DNA of 64,000 nt. Origin: Gyromitra esculenta (lineage: Eukaryota > Ascomycota > Pezizomycetes > Pezizales > Discinaceae). The first letter of the stretch is position 1; the number at the start of each line of letters is the position of its first letter. The DNA is taken from assembly GCA_038503075.1 (NCBI GenBank), contig JBCAML010000018.1, positions 744,001 to 808,000 of the forward strand, given 5' to 3'. The position numbers and the translations under genes were made by a program. Of this stretch, positions 27,001 to 39,669 are shown one piece after another. The notes beneath the pieces were generated by a model. It saw only the letters and a program-made list of their open reading frames with translations. It did no database searches and was not told the origin of the DNA.

Positions 27001-30000
27001 TAATCTTCCCCTTTAGGTTCTTGTGCGTGTTCTCTTGATAATCCCTCGAGTGGTGTCCCCCTCAAAGCCCTTTTCGACCAATGATTCCCGAAGCATCTGA
27101 TAGTAAAGCTGAACTTTTCCATTTCTCTGAAATTTGGTGGGAACTCGTGTTGCGGAATGGGCCGACACGCATCGGGGAATACCAATATATATGTTTATCG
27201 ATATTGCCCATCCTGAATTTGTAATTTATGCAGTGCATACGTATGAGCCTGGCTATACAGCTGGTTTTATATTTATTTATTATGACTCTAACGGAGATAG
27301 AAATAAAACTGGTGACTGGCAACTGGCGACTGGCGGTGAATAATTAAAGGGAGAAAATAAAACAATAACACTCTTCTAGAGTGTGGTCCATAGCTCCACG
27401 GGATAGTATCATTGACATCGCCGATTTGTACAGGGTGCACCCACCCCGCGTTTCCCAATGTTTAATCTCGATCTGCATGATGGAGCAACCTTGAGATGAG
27501 GGCGGCGGAAGAGAAAAGAAAACGACACCCCTTTCCTCCCCTCATCCTCTTATTCCACGCAGAATTGCCTCGCGTGTTCACGAGACTCCCAAGAACGTCG
27601 ATTACGCTTAGTTCCCTGAAGCATTAAATCAAACAGGGATGAAAAAAAAGGGTATTACTCCGTGGGACGATATTTTTCGGGACTTCAAGCGTCTCCGCAA
27701 CATTGGTAGCTGTACGTATGAGGGGGGGGTCGATCCTACGGTTGAGCGTTATTTGGTCCCCGCGTTCCAGGCACTCTGCGCGTTTAACTGGATCCTTCAG
27801 TGGATGAGTTGTGTCACCCCCCTATTCACTTACAGCAGATGAGCTCTGCATTCATTGCATCACAGAGGGAGGTTTCAGTTTCTCCAAATAAACTTTATGG
27901 ATGAGGGAGGGAGGGAAAAGATAGGTGGTTGCTTTGTTTGGTTCGCTACCTTATTTTATTTTATTTTATCTTTTTTGCATTTGGTTTTTTTATGCTAGTT
28001 TATGGTTAGCAGAATGTAATGCCTACGGTAAAATGCTTTATTTCTGAGATGCTCATCCCGCTTCCTTCCTGCAGGCAGGGGGGCTGATGAAGGGATTTTT
28101 CTTTCTTTTCCCGTTCCCTTTTTTTTTGTTTCGTTTCGGTTTTGATTGGTGGTCTTATGCGGAAGGCACTGACATGCGACCCGAACAGAGCAAGGGTAGT
28201 TTTATTTATTACACCGCCATATGAGGGTGGCTTTGGCTGACGCCGCTTGTGTGGCTGTGGTTCAGCCCGGTACCGGATTTCAACCACGACGAGGGTACCG
28301 GAAACGCTGCGGTTGGCCGTAGTGTGGCTTGGGATCGGCTGGCTGCTTGGTCGTATGCACGCACGCTACAGCACCCAAGATCCCAGCTTATGTCGAGACG
28401 AAACGGACAGAAGGACGACGCAATAGGCAGACAAACGGGGCGTGCGCCTGGCTCAACGATTTTGTTTTTGTCATGTTGAAATCAGAGATTTCGCACTGCA
28501 CGGTGTGACGGCTAGATCTGAGAAACCATGTTCTCGTGTCATGAGGCATCCGTCTGCCTAGGATCTTCACGTTTTATTCTCGAGGCTTGAAGACGGAAGT
28601 GTTACTCTAAAGGAGCGAATGCAACTCACTAGTTCGTTTTTAAGGGCAATTTGTTGCGACATACGGAAACGATCATGAACTATCGTTCCAGGCATCAGAT
28701 CGCTCGCACGAGCAAGATCTCTCACTCTCTAACGTCGCAACTCCTTTGAGGCGTTCATCGAAGGAAGGGCTGTGGTGTGTTGTATGAACTTTACATATTT
28801 TCTGGCGGTAAGGGAACATGGCGTCGAAGGAGGTTGTTGTTCCGTCCATTTCAATATCCATATCTTTTCTTTTCCTCGCGCCTGGTCTGGTTGGGAAATG
28901 TCCAAGAATAGGAGCTACATGGGTATTGCGTGGAGTCTGTACTAAGCAAGCACATGTATAACCGTGCCCTTCCTGCTAGGAATTCTTCGCGAGGTCCCTT
29001 CTGCAAAGGGACTGCACTCAGCCCATTTTGTTTTGCACTTGCCGTGCTGATGGTCAACAAGCAGGAGATTTTGCCTAGCGCGTGAAGGGTAGAGCATCCT
29101 GTATGGGACACTCAAGGATTTAGGAATCCTTTTTTTGTTCCCCACGATGTTTGGCTGCAAGTCCTACTTGTGCAGCTGATTTGCGAGGTCCCCATCGGTT
29201 GTTTTCAGTACAATTAGGTCGAATTGTCGGACCGTGCTATGCGGGTTCCTCATATTCCCCAAAACACAGGTACTAGATGACGGAACAAGCGTCGGACGAC
29301 CTTGAAGAAATCAAATTTCTAGCGATGTTATCTTTTCCTGTTCACGTCAGGATATGATAACTCCGCCGCCACATTCAGTGACGAACAGGTATCGACATGT
29401 GTGTTTCTTGCGTAGTTTCTTGCGTCGTCGTCACTTGCCGCCTGTTCACCATGGCAGATCGTTTGCGTTTTCCTTGCCACTCGCGAAATAAGGAGTCATG
29501 GTCCATTCCCGGGTGTATGTATGTATGTATGTATTATTTTTTTACCGTTTTGTTTACTCTAGCCGTGTGGTCTGCCAAGATTCAACTAGATTTCCAGAGC
29601 GTCACTTGGAATTGATTCCTCTTTCTCACGGATGTATTGTTATGACTTTCCCAAAGGGTGTGAAACAGCTGGGAATTGTTAGATACAAGATGAATGCTCG
29701 AGTTCAGATATCGTCATTTATCAGATCAGCATATTAGGGGTGGAGTTAGAAGCGGAGCAATGCGGAGAGCTATTTTTTCTAGTGATGTGCTGAAAAATGG
29801 ATACATCTAGAGGGGTAAACAAGAAGTTTGGAAGGGTGTGGAAAGAAAAACGAATGAAGAAAAAAGAAAGAAAAAAGGGAGAAAATGGACCCCGGATTGC
29901 CGGACAGCCGTTGGTCGCTCACCAACTGAGCAGCGGGTGGCAAGACCTCCCTTCCCGATTCAGTTAAATTGGGGGACAAATTTGCCAAGAGACGACGGTT

Positions 30001-30440
30001 GCGAGTCACAACGTCTTCGCCTTGGCATTTTGCACCTGCAAAGAGTAACTGGTTTTTCTGCTGGTGATTCGTGTTGCCGTAGGTGCTGGATCTCATAGGC
30101 CTGCAACGGCGCCACTGGCAGGGGGCATCCCGCCTGTTCTAGCTCATGGCTCACAAGAGTCTCCCTGACCTGTCCAATAGCAGTGCAGGCCTCTGTCGGG
30201 ATGACTGGTTGAGCGAGAGGGGGCGGGCCTGCTGCCTGCTTCCAGTCGCGTTGCAGGAGCAACATTGGGCAGCCAGCAGCACCAGCGACTGACTTGCAAC
30301 AGCTCTCCGCAGCAGAGCGGTAGCAGCGGTCGTTGTGGTGGTGTGTGGAACAGGAAGGGAGTGAGTGAGTGAGTGAGAGAAGTGAGGTGAAGGACGTCTC
30401 TAAGCCAGGTTGCTGAGCATCAGAGAAAGAGATCCACCCC
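24041..30440. other. Gene-poor tract downstream of LYS2
   Basis: Over 6 kb with no gene I can support. Open frames are at most about 105 codons and unlike known families. Visible features are an AATAAA-type repeat near 25235-25265, a TACATGTA octamer at 24558, a (TATG)n run near 29518, (TTTTA)n near 27955, (GTGA)n near 30360 and many homopolymer runs. Confidence 0.6.
25235..25265 (+). repeat. AATAAA-type microsatellite
   Basis: Alternating aataaa units (aataaaaataataaaaat and onward) over about 30 bp. Simple sequence; no role inferred. Confidence 0.8.
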
Positions 30441-30469
30441 GTTGTGTTCTCATTCCTGACATCTCCAGT

Positions 30470-31705
30470 TAGTGCTGCTGCGTCCCTCTCCCTTCCTTTC
30501 TTCTCTACCATCTCCAGCCCTCTCTCTCAGTCTTTCTTGTCTTTGTCCAGTCGCGTCTCTCCTTCTCTCTCCTCTCCTCTCCTCTCTCTCCCCTCCCCTC
30601 CCTTTTCTCTCCCACGACTCAAATAAATTATTTATAAAAAAAAACATTTTTTTTCTTTAAAAAAGGGTAACCTTCACCTATTTCTTTTCTGAAGAGAGTG
30701 CACGCATTGGAGTTAGCGGTTACTTGGGTCAATTTTTTTCGGAAGTTCGGGTTCAGCTTGTTCGTTCGTCACTTCTTTTTAGACTTTACTTGTTGGCTTG
30801 GGTACTCGTCGCGTAAGGGAACTGCTTTGCCCCTCCCCTGCCGCTTGGATCACTTCGCCTGGCCTGTCAGTCCGTCAACTGAAGAACTCCTCCGAACCCC
30901 GTCCCACAAATCTGCCCTCTTCCCCCCTCGACCAACCACCCTCTGCCCTCCACCACCACCCTTCCTTCTTCCTTCTTCCTTCAACGCGGTGGAAGCCAGA
31001 TAGAGAGAAACACCAGCACAGACAGGCGGCAAAAAAGGTTTAAGGATTCGTTCTCTCTTCTGATAACCCTCCCTTCGCCCAACCTCTACGACGCCCCCTT
31101 CCTAAAGGTTGCCTTGCCTTCCTCTTCCTAGTCTTCCTTCTCTATCTCTTCATCCTCATTCATACTCCCCTCCCCCCAGCCTTCCACTTCAGCGCAACTC
31201 CCTCAACAAAGCCACTCGCTGCCGGAGACAATCGGTCCTTTCTATAACTCTCACGTCACATTGCCTGTTTGGTTTTGAAAATCAGCTCCTCGATTAACAA
31301 CTTCTTGTCTTTGTTCGACATTGGTTTTGCGTTTCGCCTCACTTGAATCGACTATCGCTTGCGGCCTACGAACTATTAATTTAGACTCGTCGTCGCATCT
31401 AACAGAGTTTCACTGCTCTGGTTAGTCCATTTGAACATCGCGCAATCGGCTAAACCAACGAGACTTTTTACGATCAACATCCTTCATATTTAAAACTCTC
31501 TATTTTTATCTAAATTTTCGCTACAACTCGACGACTTTATTGTCCAAACTGGTGTTGAATGGGAAGGGTTCACTAAGAACGGAGCTGCAAACTTCGCCCG
31601 TGAGTCTACGTTCGTCGTAGATCACATTTGATCGGAAGCGAAATAAAACTGGTAAGTTAAAGAAAGGGGAATTTTGGCCCATCACAAAAATATTTTTGCC
31701 GCTAC
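30470..31705 (+). promoter_or_regulatory. Pyrimidine-rich upstream region and likely long leader of the Clg1-like cyclin gene
   Basis: The + strand from 30477 to 30617 is almost entirely C and T, with CTCTC runs; further CT-rich blocks follow at 30890-31010 and 31070-31200. Such tracts are common near transcription start sites in filamentous fungi. If transcription starts there, the leader would exceed 1 kb. A five-codon upstream reading frame (ATG 31559, stop ending 31576) lies in it. A GTAAGT at 31651 could be a leader intron donor. Transcript ends are not known. Confidence 0.5.
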
Positions 31706-33461
31706 ATGATTGGATTAAACCATTCCGAACGAATCATGGCTGACGAGTTGGCCAAATTGTCTAAAAGATTTGACTATCTTTTCAATACGGTTTCTTTTCG
31801 CCCTTCCGCATCACCAATAACCGATATGCCGAGTTACAATCCTCAGTCTCACTTGCCACCCACTCCTCCAGAGTGCTGGCCGTATTATATCGGTGTTCAA
31901 CACGGTCATCAGTTTCTGGGTTCTCAGGAATTCCGTACTTCGGAGAAGGGTGCTGTGGATTCATATCGGGGTTTCAACAATGCTGGTCCATTTCAATTCG
32001 AACCGGCTGCATTCGAGTCGCGGGCGGAGTCACTCTTTCCCCCACGACAACAGGCCAATTATCATGGTGTTCCTCCTCCGGGAATAACGCACCCGAACAA
32101 TAACCATTGGTATGGGGCTGTTGCGTTGCCACCTCCCCAGAAACGAGTAGAACTTCCACCAATTGATGGGGTTGCTTTTGAAAGACAGATTTACCAGGTG
32201 CGTATTTTGAATGCAGTTTATATCGAAATTCTATAACTGACAAAATCTATAGAATCATGTTAACCGCCGGCAACACCGACAAGAGACGAGAAAACAAGAA
32301 CAGGCTGCTCGCCCAGTGGAGGAGAAACCAGTTGGTGGAGTTTCTGCGCACTTGGACTATGAAATGGAAGAAATGACTGAATTTGTTGGACACGTGGCTC
32401 AGCAACTGTATGTTCACCCCCACTTTACTCATGGATTTAGACGAATTGCTAACCTGAAATTTAGTGTTAACCCCATTCAAGAGCGGGTACTTTCTCGGGA
32501 CACCCGCAAGTTCGTGTTGCAGATTCTGTCTTCGACTAGACTCCCTAGTTCAACAATTCTCCTTGGCCTTGTTTATCTGAAGGACAGGATGACGATGCTC
32601 GATCTTTCCGTCCCATCAAGGGATCCTCTCTTTTTCCATCGGATGCTCACTATTGCTCTGCTTCTTGCAAGCAAGTTCCTCGACGACAACACCTTTCAGA
32701 ATAAGTCGTGGTCCGAGGTCACGGGACTTCCCGTCGCTGACCTGAATGCTCTTGAAAAGACTTGGCTTGAGGAGATTGGATGGCACTTGCATGTTGACCC
32801 CGAGGGAACTAAGGGTTTCAGCCAGTACAAGTTGATGTGGGAATCCTATCGAAAGAATGGATCAAAGGCGTCTGCTCCAGCTCTCGCTCCGATCCACACG
32901 AACATCCGACGTCACCATCGCCAAAGCCAATCAGCCATTATCACGCCTGATTTACAGTCCATGTGGAAGGAGTATAACAACGCTGAATACCCATCCGTTT
33001 CTAACAGAAAGAGTTATGAGTTGATGACGCCTGCTGAACCTATATATCAAGAGACTGGATACTACCCTCATTCTCACTCGGATGTTGGAAGTGATCGTCT
33101 CCCAATCCAGCTCCCACCACCTCAACCACAGCATCGTCAAGAAAATAACGGTTATTGGGCTCACGTTATTGAAACGCAAATGGATTATTCTGCACTTGAG
33201 TATTCGCCTCCATCTGCACCAGAAACTGGCCCCCCAACTCCAGTTGAGTACGGCCATGTTTGGGCTGGGTCTGCCGGATTCCCTTCGGCGGCTATCAATC
33301 CACCGCACCAATCATCAAACTACTCGAGACTGCCGCCCCCAATTCCTAGCTATCATCAACACATGGGTCAGACCTGGCGTGCCCCGTTCTGTGGTTACGG
33401 CTATGCCCAACGAGCCGAGAGTTATTTGATGACAAGTTTCGGGCAGCCTGTTACTGCTTAA
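31706..33461 (+). CDS. Clg1-like cyclin (Pho85-type CDK cyclin)
   Basis: Cyclin-box protein resembling yeast Clg1 and fungal Pcl-type cyclins, partners of Pho85-like kinases. Exons 31706-32197, 32253-32407 and 32465-33461 give 547 residues. The second intron (57 nt, GTATGT...CTAAC...TAG) is a multiple of three and open, so retention would add 19 residues. Splicing restores a compact QQLVNPIQERVL, so I accept it. The N-terminus is Pro/Gln-rich and disordered-looking. The cyclin box (about 220-340) has TRKFVLQILSSTRLPSSTILLG, YLKDRM, LTIALLLASKFLDDNTF and KSWSEVTGLPVADLNALEKTWLEEIGW in pieces. The C-terminus is Pro/Tyr-rich. An alternative start is Met11 at 31736 (MADELAKLSKRF). The long CT-rich upstream region suggests post-transcriptional or cell-state control, which is inference. 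Confidence 0.87.
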
Positions 33462-36400
33462 AAGCTTTCACACCATTTTCGGATGCCCTTGATAAGTTAT
33501 ACCGATTCTTAAAACGGAATATGTTTATTTTCTCTTTCCAAAAATTCCCTTCTGCTCCCTACCTTTATTTCATAATACAAAAAGTCGGTTCCTTTGTCAT
33601 ACGCCACTACTAGAACCTGTTAGTAAGTTCTTGCATCTGGTTACTACACATTTTTATGTTTATCTAGGTTTTCCTTTTTTTTATTGCATGCATATTTCCG
33701 CATTTTCTTTGTCTTGGCTGGCTTTCCTGCGCTTTTTCTTTGCTTTTCTTTCATGAAATATAAGTTGGGGGTAAAATGGTTTGGATATTTTTGAGGGGGG
33801 GAAAAGCGGGTCTCGGAATACAGCGGCTGTTTATGGTTGGATCGGGAAGAGGTACAGAGTATTCAGTTTTTCTTTAAGATGGGTTCAGGGAAATGGCTCA
33901 TGGTTTGGGGTTGTGCTTTTATTTGCAGTTCTCATTTCCTCAACTGTTTCGCTTATGGTTGGATTTTTTTTTCTTATGTCACTTTCTGGGTTTGAGCCAC
34001 TCTAGAGTTGGATTCTGTTTTTATTTCGCTGGCATTTTCTTCTTTGGTTTTCTATTTTAACGATCCCCTTGTTTTTGGCTTGGTTTTTTATCTTTATTTT
34101 CATAGCTTTGCGGTTTTTTTCGGCTTTTTTATTTTCGCGGAGTCTTTTGCTGTGGATGGATTTGGCTTATGATAATGATTCGCAGGGGGGCATTTTGTTT
34201 GGGGTGGTTATTTTTTGTATGTTCGAATTAATAGGCCGCGTCGTCTTGGAGGCGACCGGGGCGAGGAGAGCCGGTACAGCTTCGCAGGGGCAGGTCACAG
34301 AAGTCTCTCGTCTTCGCTGGCGGCCCACCTACTTTGCTGCTATCAGTCTCTCTGAGATAGGGAGTACAAATCGAACTTTGAATGTTGGAATGGCACAAAT
34401 GTTTGGTGGGCTCCTATTTTTATTATTATTTTTACTTCTCTTCATATCTACATTATTCTTTTTTTTATGATATTTGTCCTTGGGAATTATTTTTTGCTCT
34501 CTTGAGACACATAGTACAAATCATACAGGGTCGGTACATACATTCAGGGATTACTGGGGTTTTCTTTCCATTCTGTTTTGAGGGGATTGGGTTGGGCGGG
34601 GTTTATTTCGTCGTTTTGTTTCTTTGCTGTGGCTTTTTTCCCCCTCTTGCACCTTGTTTTGCTCCCTTGGTTCTCGGTTTCATCGTATACGGCGGGGTTT
34701 TGAGGGAATGGCATAAAAACGGAAGAGGGGTTGCTTCAGGATGTGTTTTTTTTTCCTCCCTAGGATGCCTCAGGTGCACGAAGAGGTGTTTTTTTGTTTA
34801 CAGTTTCCAGGTTTTTTTTTGTTTTTTTTGTTTTTCTCGAAAGAGCGGGGAAATATGGAGGATGTTGAAAGCAAAGAAAAAAAAAAATGAAACGAAACGG
34901 AAAAAAAACATACTTGGATCTAACCCTGACTTGTATTATTTATTTTTTTATTCAGATTGCCTGTATGATTTTTCTGTATCGTCAGAAAAGTGTGTGTGGT
35001 GTGTGTATGTGGGGTTTGCTATGCATACATGTAGGTTCGGGGAGAAAAGCTATCCACCATCACCATTCCGATAAAAATTGTCTTCCATTTTGTATCTCAA
35101 TCGTATTGTACTTTTAGCTAGCTAGGTATCACTCTATCGAAGGGGGTGACGTTGAAGGGGGAGGGGGAATAATTAAAGAGCACGTTTTCCGTGCATCTCA
35201 CCTCTCCGCATATATGCGCTTCGGTACGTGTCTTCGATCGCGCGTTCGAAGCCGGCGTCAAGTTGTGGGGGGGAGGAGGGATTGTTCACGTGGGGGTTGC
35301 GGTTCGCGGTCGTCTATTTGGGTATCTCAAATGTGTGGAGCTGCTTACATATGTAGTAGCACCATACGCACCAGAAGCAGGTGAGATTCTATGCAGTTCC
35401 CCCGATCAAGCAGCCAAAAGGATCGGCCATGTCCCTGTTTTCGGCGTGACTCTCGATTTTTCTGGGGCGAGTCCTGGACTCTTGGGTAAATCCCGCAAAG
35501 TGATATCATCATCTTTGGATAGATGTGTCCTACATTACATATAATCCCTAGAGTACTCACGACTGTGGAACCTGCACATGAAATGAACTAAAACTCCCGG
35601 GGAATTTCAACAGCCACGAGAGTGGAGCTGGGAGGCGGGGAAGTAGAGAAAGGGCAATAGATAACCAGCACAGTCTGGGATCGGTACCGCAACCGGGAAG
35701 CTGCAGAAAAGTAATCGTTCATAGATCGTCACTCGTGCGAGTTGAGTATCGCCGGTTGCTAGAATCGGTTAATCTGGCGAGAAACAGGGTTTGTCGGAGA
35801 TTTTGGAAATTCCCAAGTGTTCGATCCAAACTCTGATTTACACCTGGATTCTGGTGATGTCTCCCTACAGCTCACTCTCCACCCCGGTACCCCATCATTT
35901 CAACTTCAGTTTCAGTTTCAGTTTTGTTTTTTTGGTTGTTTGTGGAGAGGGTTCGAATGGGATGAAAACCCGGTTCCAGCGTCTGGTCCAGATTTCGTCT
36001 GGGGTACTTACGCAGATAGGTACGACGGAGTACCTATTCGGCATTAGGGAGTCGAGTATATACCACGCACCGTACCCGATTAGGAGGCCTCTGTACTAGA
36101 TTGGTCAGTTCCTTGATGGAATTGTGCCTGAGGCGCTTGGTGATCGTAGTACCGTATTGGTTGATGTTTTGAGTCCTGCAACCAAAATGGGTCTTAGTTC
36201 TCTGATTGGTGAAGTTTTGGTTTGAAGCCACTTTTCAACTAATCTAAGAGCCGGGTTCTTGTAGCCAACAAATGATATAATTGGTTCAGAGTCGTAAGTA
36301 CACCCCGACTTTTTGCCGTACTAGTGTTTGATAACGCGGTTGCAGCGTCTATGTTATGTACCAACCCCAGTTTCGCTGATTATTGAAAATCATTGCGCTG
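33462..36400. other. Gene-poor tract downstream of the cyclin gene
   Basis: About 3 kb of T- and G-rich DNA with many T homopolymers (33.7-35.0 kb). The 230-codon frame at 34382-35074 is Phe/Cys-rich low complexity and not convincing. A TACATGTA octamer is at 35026 and a (TTTCAG)3 run near 35908. Confidence 0.6.
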
Positions 36401-36475
36401 CGCTGATTGTGTGTGTATTGTACTCGGATGGATCTAGTTTCAGGTCAAAGATAACTGGGTCTATTAAATTGTCGG

Positions 36476-38179
36476 ATGAACCGGTATGCGCCTATCGGTA
36501 GCTTCCGTAGGTCGTACCGGCCGATATTCAAACTGACAACGGTGCTAGTTATTCGGGGGACCCTGCATCACGCCGAAAGATCCCAACTTTCTTCTGCAAC
36601 TGGGCCGATGATAGAGGTTCTAAAACGGTCCAAACACCGAAGAATGGCAGCCGAGTTTTGAGCCATGAGGTGCAAAGTAATCTGTTAGGTTGCGCTCCAG
36701 TAAAGAAGTACTTTGTTACGTACGGTCATTTCGACTCGGGTGTGGTTTCCAAGGCTGGTACCGGTCAGCCTTAACTAACTGTGTCGATCAGCCAAAACCC
36801 TCAAGAATGCGAGAGTCTAGAGTAGAGATCCTTTTGCCTTCGTGCCCACAGTCGCGTTACAGACCTGTAATTATCGCCGCTAAATAAGAGCTGTTCTTCG
36901 AATCGCCGTTCGTTCATGTTAAATTGGTGGATCGGGACTTGGCGCCCTAAAAAAGATAAAACGAAACCATTTAGTCCGGGGCTCCATTCACCCTGTGTTG
37001 TTTCTGCCCATCCTCAAGGTGCTGGTATCCAGCCCTCGGAGCTCTTGCCACGACCGCGGGGCCTTGAGAGATTGCTTTTCGTGTCCGAGTTAGCGGAAGT
37101 GGTGTGCGTACCGGTGGACCAAATACAGATCTCATCTAGCCATTTCTGGGGTTGCATACACAAACCATTGAGGTGTCAGTAGCGAAAGGGCGGCATTGGT
37201 GCTTCCGTCGCGTGGTCGAAATCGATATGCAGAATGTCGTTCGCGAGAGTCACATGACAGGCGCGAGAGCAAACGTTTCGAGAGTTTTCGTAGGATTCCG
37301 AATAAACCGAAAGGGGTTAGGTAATGATCAAGGTTCCCGGACTGAGGAGTTTGAACTGAGAATAATCTCGCGATTCTTTCTCCCTCCCCCACAGTCACGG
37401 GGAAGATGGAAATCTATGTGTCACCAATACCGCGTGGAGGTAATATTGTGTATTCACGCCGCAAATACGACGGCCTCTTGCCCTCCAGTAGTCTGCCCTC
37501 GAGTGATAGAGACTGTAGCCAGTCGCCACATGTTTGGTGTTTCCGATAGATCGTCGGACCTGGTGGCATAGTCTTTGTGCTACTGTTAATTATTCCGCTG
37601 TGTGATAGCGGATGTTTTGTGAGATCCTGTGACTCGATCATTAAATGCTTAGTCCGAGTTTTATTCGCCGCGAGGGCTCCAGGTCATACGGGTTAGTGTC
37701 CCTGATTATAATGATCGAGTTTGAGATCGCAAATCTCGGCGACGAGGTCGATATGGCGGTGCTCGGGTTGCTTGATACATATCATAGCCATTGGTAACGA
37801 GGCAGGTGTCAATGATGTTTGAAACCCCTTAAAGCGTGACCATGCATGAATCTTCTCACTGGCATGGCCTATAAACCACGGGATCGCTGATTTCTCCGGA
37901 GAGCACCGTTGTCTAGTCTCGGCATCGGGAAACCAAACCGGAAATTGGCACCTCCGCGGCGAGGCCCTCACCAGGGAAGAGCTGGAACGGGGATATCGTG
38001 TCGAGGTGCTGTTGATTCGTGTGGGCGGATGGGTATTCGTATCTCAGCTTACTCCTCACTATTTTGGTTTGGTGCAGTTTCAACGACAGCTCAAGATGGT
38101 TCCATCACACCTTGGGCTAATCGAGAACGAGCCTGAGGGTGTTACTGAGTTTGATGGTGATCGTGATGGAAGCATGTAG
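36476..38179 (+). other. Unresolved region with overlapping protein-like open frames
   Basis: This stretch is less AT-rich than its surroundings and holds several open + strand frames: 36476-36661, 36916-37182, 37152-37571 (139 codons), 37645-37797 (ATG start, peptide including IEFEIANLGDEV) and 37850-38179 (109 codons, no early ATG, including GEALTREELERGYRVEVLLI). A minus frame at 37693-37971 is also open. Possible splice sites (cccccacag at 37394, TTGGTAACG at 37794) could join some of these, but I cannot build one consistent gene. I recognise no family. It may be a relic, a lineage-specific gene or chance. Confidence 0.3.
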
Positions 38180-38671
38180 TTGGGAGGGAGTAAGAAGCGA
38201 AGTGAGGAGTTTGGGCTTGCGTCACGATTCCTCTAGGCCTCACCGCCAGAATGGAGTCGTCCCAGCCTTTTGTGTCGACTTTGCAAACTGGTTTTAGGTG
38301 CGATGCAACGTCGAATTCTAAATAGACCGTGAGACTAGCTGGTAGCCACGGGATAAGAGTTTGTCGGATGAAACTCCCTGCCTGTTATGCGCTGATGTCA
38401 CTGGTTGCGGAATACTGCTGTGAACGTATTTCCGAATGATCGATGGTGATGCGTGTCAGTGTAAACAACAGTCTCGAGTATTTGGCATGAATACACTCGG
38501 TACAAAAATATGGGATATATGAGCTGTCACTGACAAATGTGGATACAAATAAGTATTAAATGAAAAATATTCTTTTTGGCAAGTAGCATTTTGTAATGCT
38601 AGGCGGTCGTCGATCTTCAGTGAAGAGCAGCCTAATTGTTTCAAGATGATATAGCTACTCCGTTAAACGTC

Positions 38672-38700
38672 GAACCCCGAACCCCGAACCCCGAACCCCC
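38672..38700 (-). repeat. (GAACCCC)4 heptamer repeat; G-quadruplex motif on minus strand
   Basis: Four tandem gaacccc units. The minus strand reads as four runs of at least four G separated by TTC loops, the canonical G-quadruplex pattern. It lies in the gene-poor tract about 1 kb from the 3' end of RSC7. Confidence 0.9.
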
Positions 38701-39669
38701 AGGATGAGCCATATAATATATTCACTAGGCGAAATATCATTGTTATTGTGTTGATGCTGTCATTGGTATCCAGGAGGAACCGTAACGACTACATGTGCTA
38801 TGTCAATCCACAAAACAGCTCTCATCTAAAACGTATTGAATACCGGAGTTAGAATCTGATACAGTTCGATATTTCTGTCAGGGCCCAGTTCTGGCCAAAA
38901 TTTACCTCAAGGGTCAATATGTACCTTTACAAACAAACCGAGCGATTGAAATCGGGGTCAAGCACATACCCTGATCGAGCGATTACCCTTGTGAAGTGAA
39001 TCCCTATGAAACGATTGAACTGTAACATTATACACAACCTAAGGATTCGATCACCGTGTTTAGAGAAGTGGGATTTGGCCAATGCCAATATAGGGTCGTC
39101 AAAGACATCGATTGCCGGTTTGTCCCAGACAGCATAAACCCCAACGAAACCTACTGTTCAAACAAGATATAAAATACCATACCCGGAATCCCGGAAGCCC
39201 GGAAAGCCAGAAAGTTTCTATCACAATCGTAAACGACAACTCCGTCCCTGATGCGTCAACATTATTTATTTAGTCATAGCCCATCACTCGCAGAATCCAA
39301 CTTCCTCGCAGCAAACTACAGCCACTAGAGATCAGCAAAATCTAAAGCAATCACACCTCCCCAATTTTATTTTATTTTAGCACTCCCATGGCTTCACCCT
39401 ATAACCCACCATCTAGGTGCACCGAGTAAGAAAAAGAGGAAACAAAAGTAGGCTAATATATCGTACACTCAAGAACCGCTACTACCTGTCTTGCATATAA
39501 CAGGTGGGAGCAGAAGTAAAAAAAAACAGTTAAAAAGTAGCGAATAAAAGTAGAAGTGTGAATAGTACTAGTACACCCCCTCCCCCTCTCCACCAATCCA
39601 CCAATCCACCAATCCAACTCAGCAACCCTCAGAACCACAATTACCCCGACTACATCAATTACGAAAAGC
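38701..39669. other. Intergenic region 3' of RSC7
   Basis: About 970 bp, AT-rich, with no coding potential I would support. Near its right end three copies of ccaccaat(c) lie at about 39591-39616. Confidence 0.5.

Noticed and set aside
34382..35074. 230-codon + strand open frame
   Set aside because: Phe/Cys/Leu-rich low-complexity product of a T-rich tract with homopolymers; no family resemblance.
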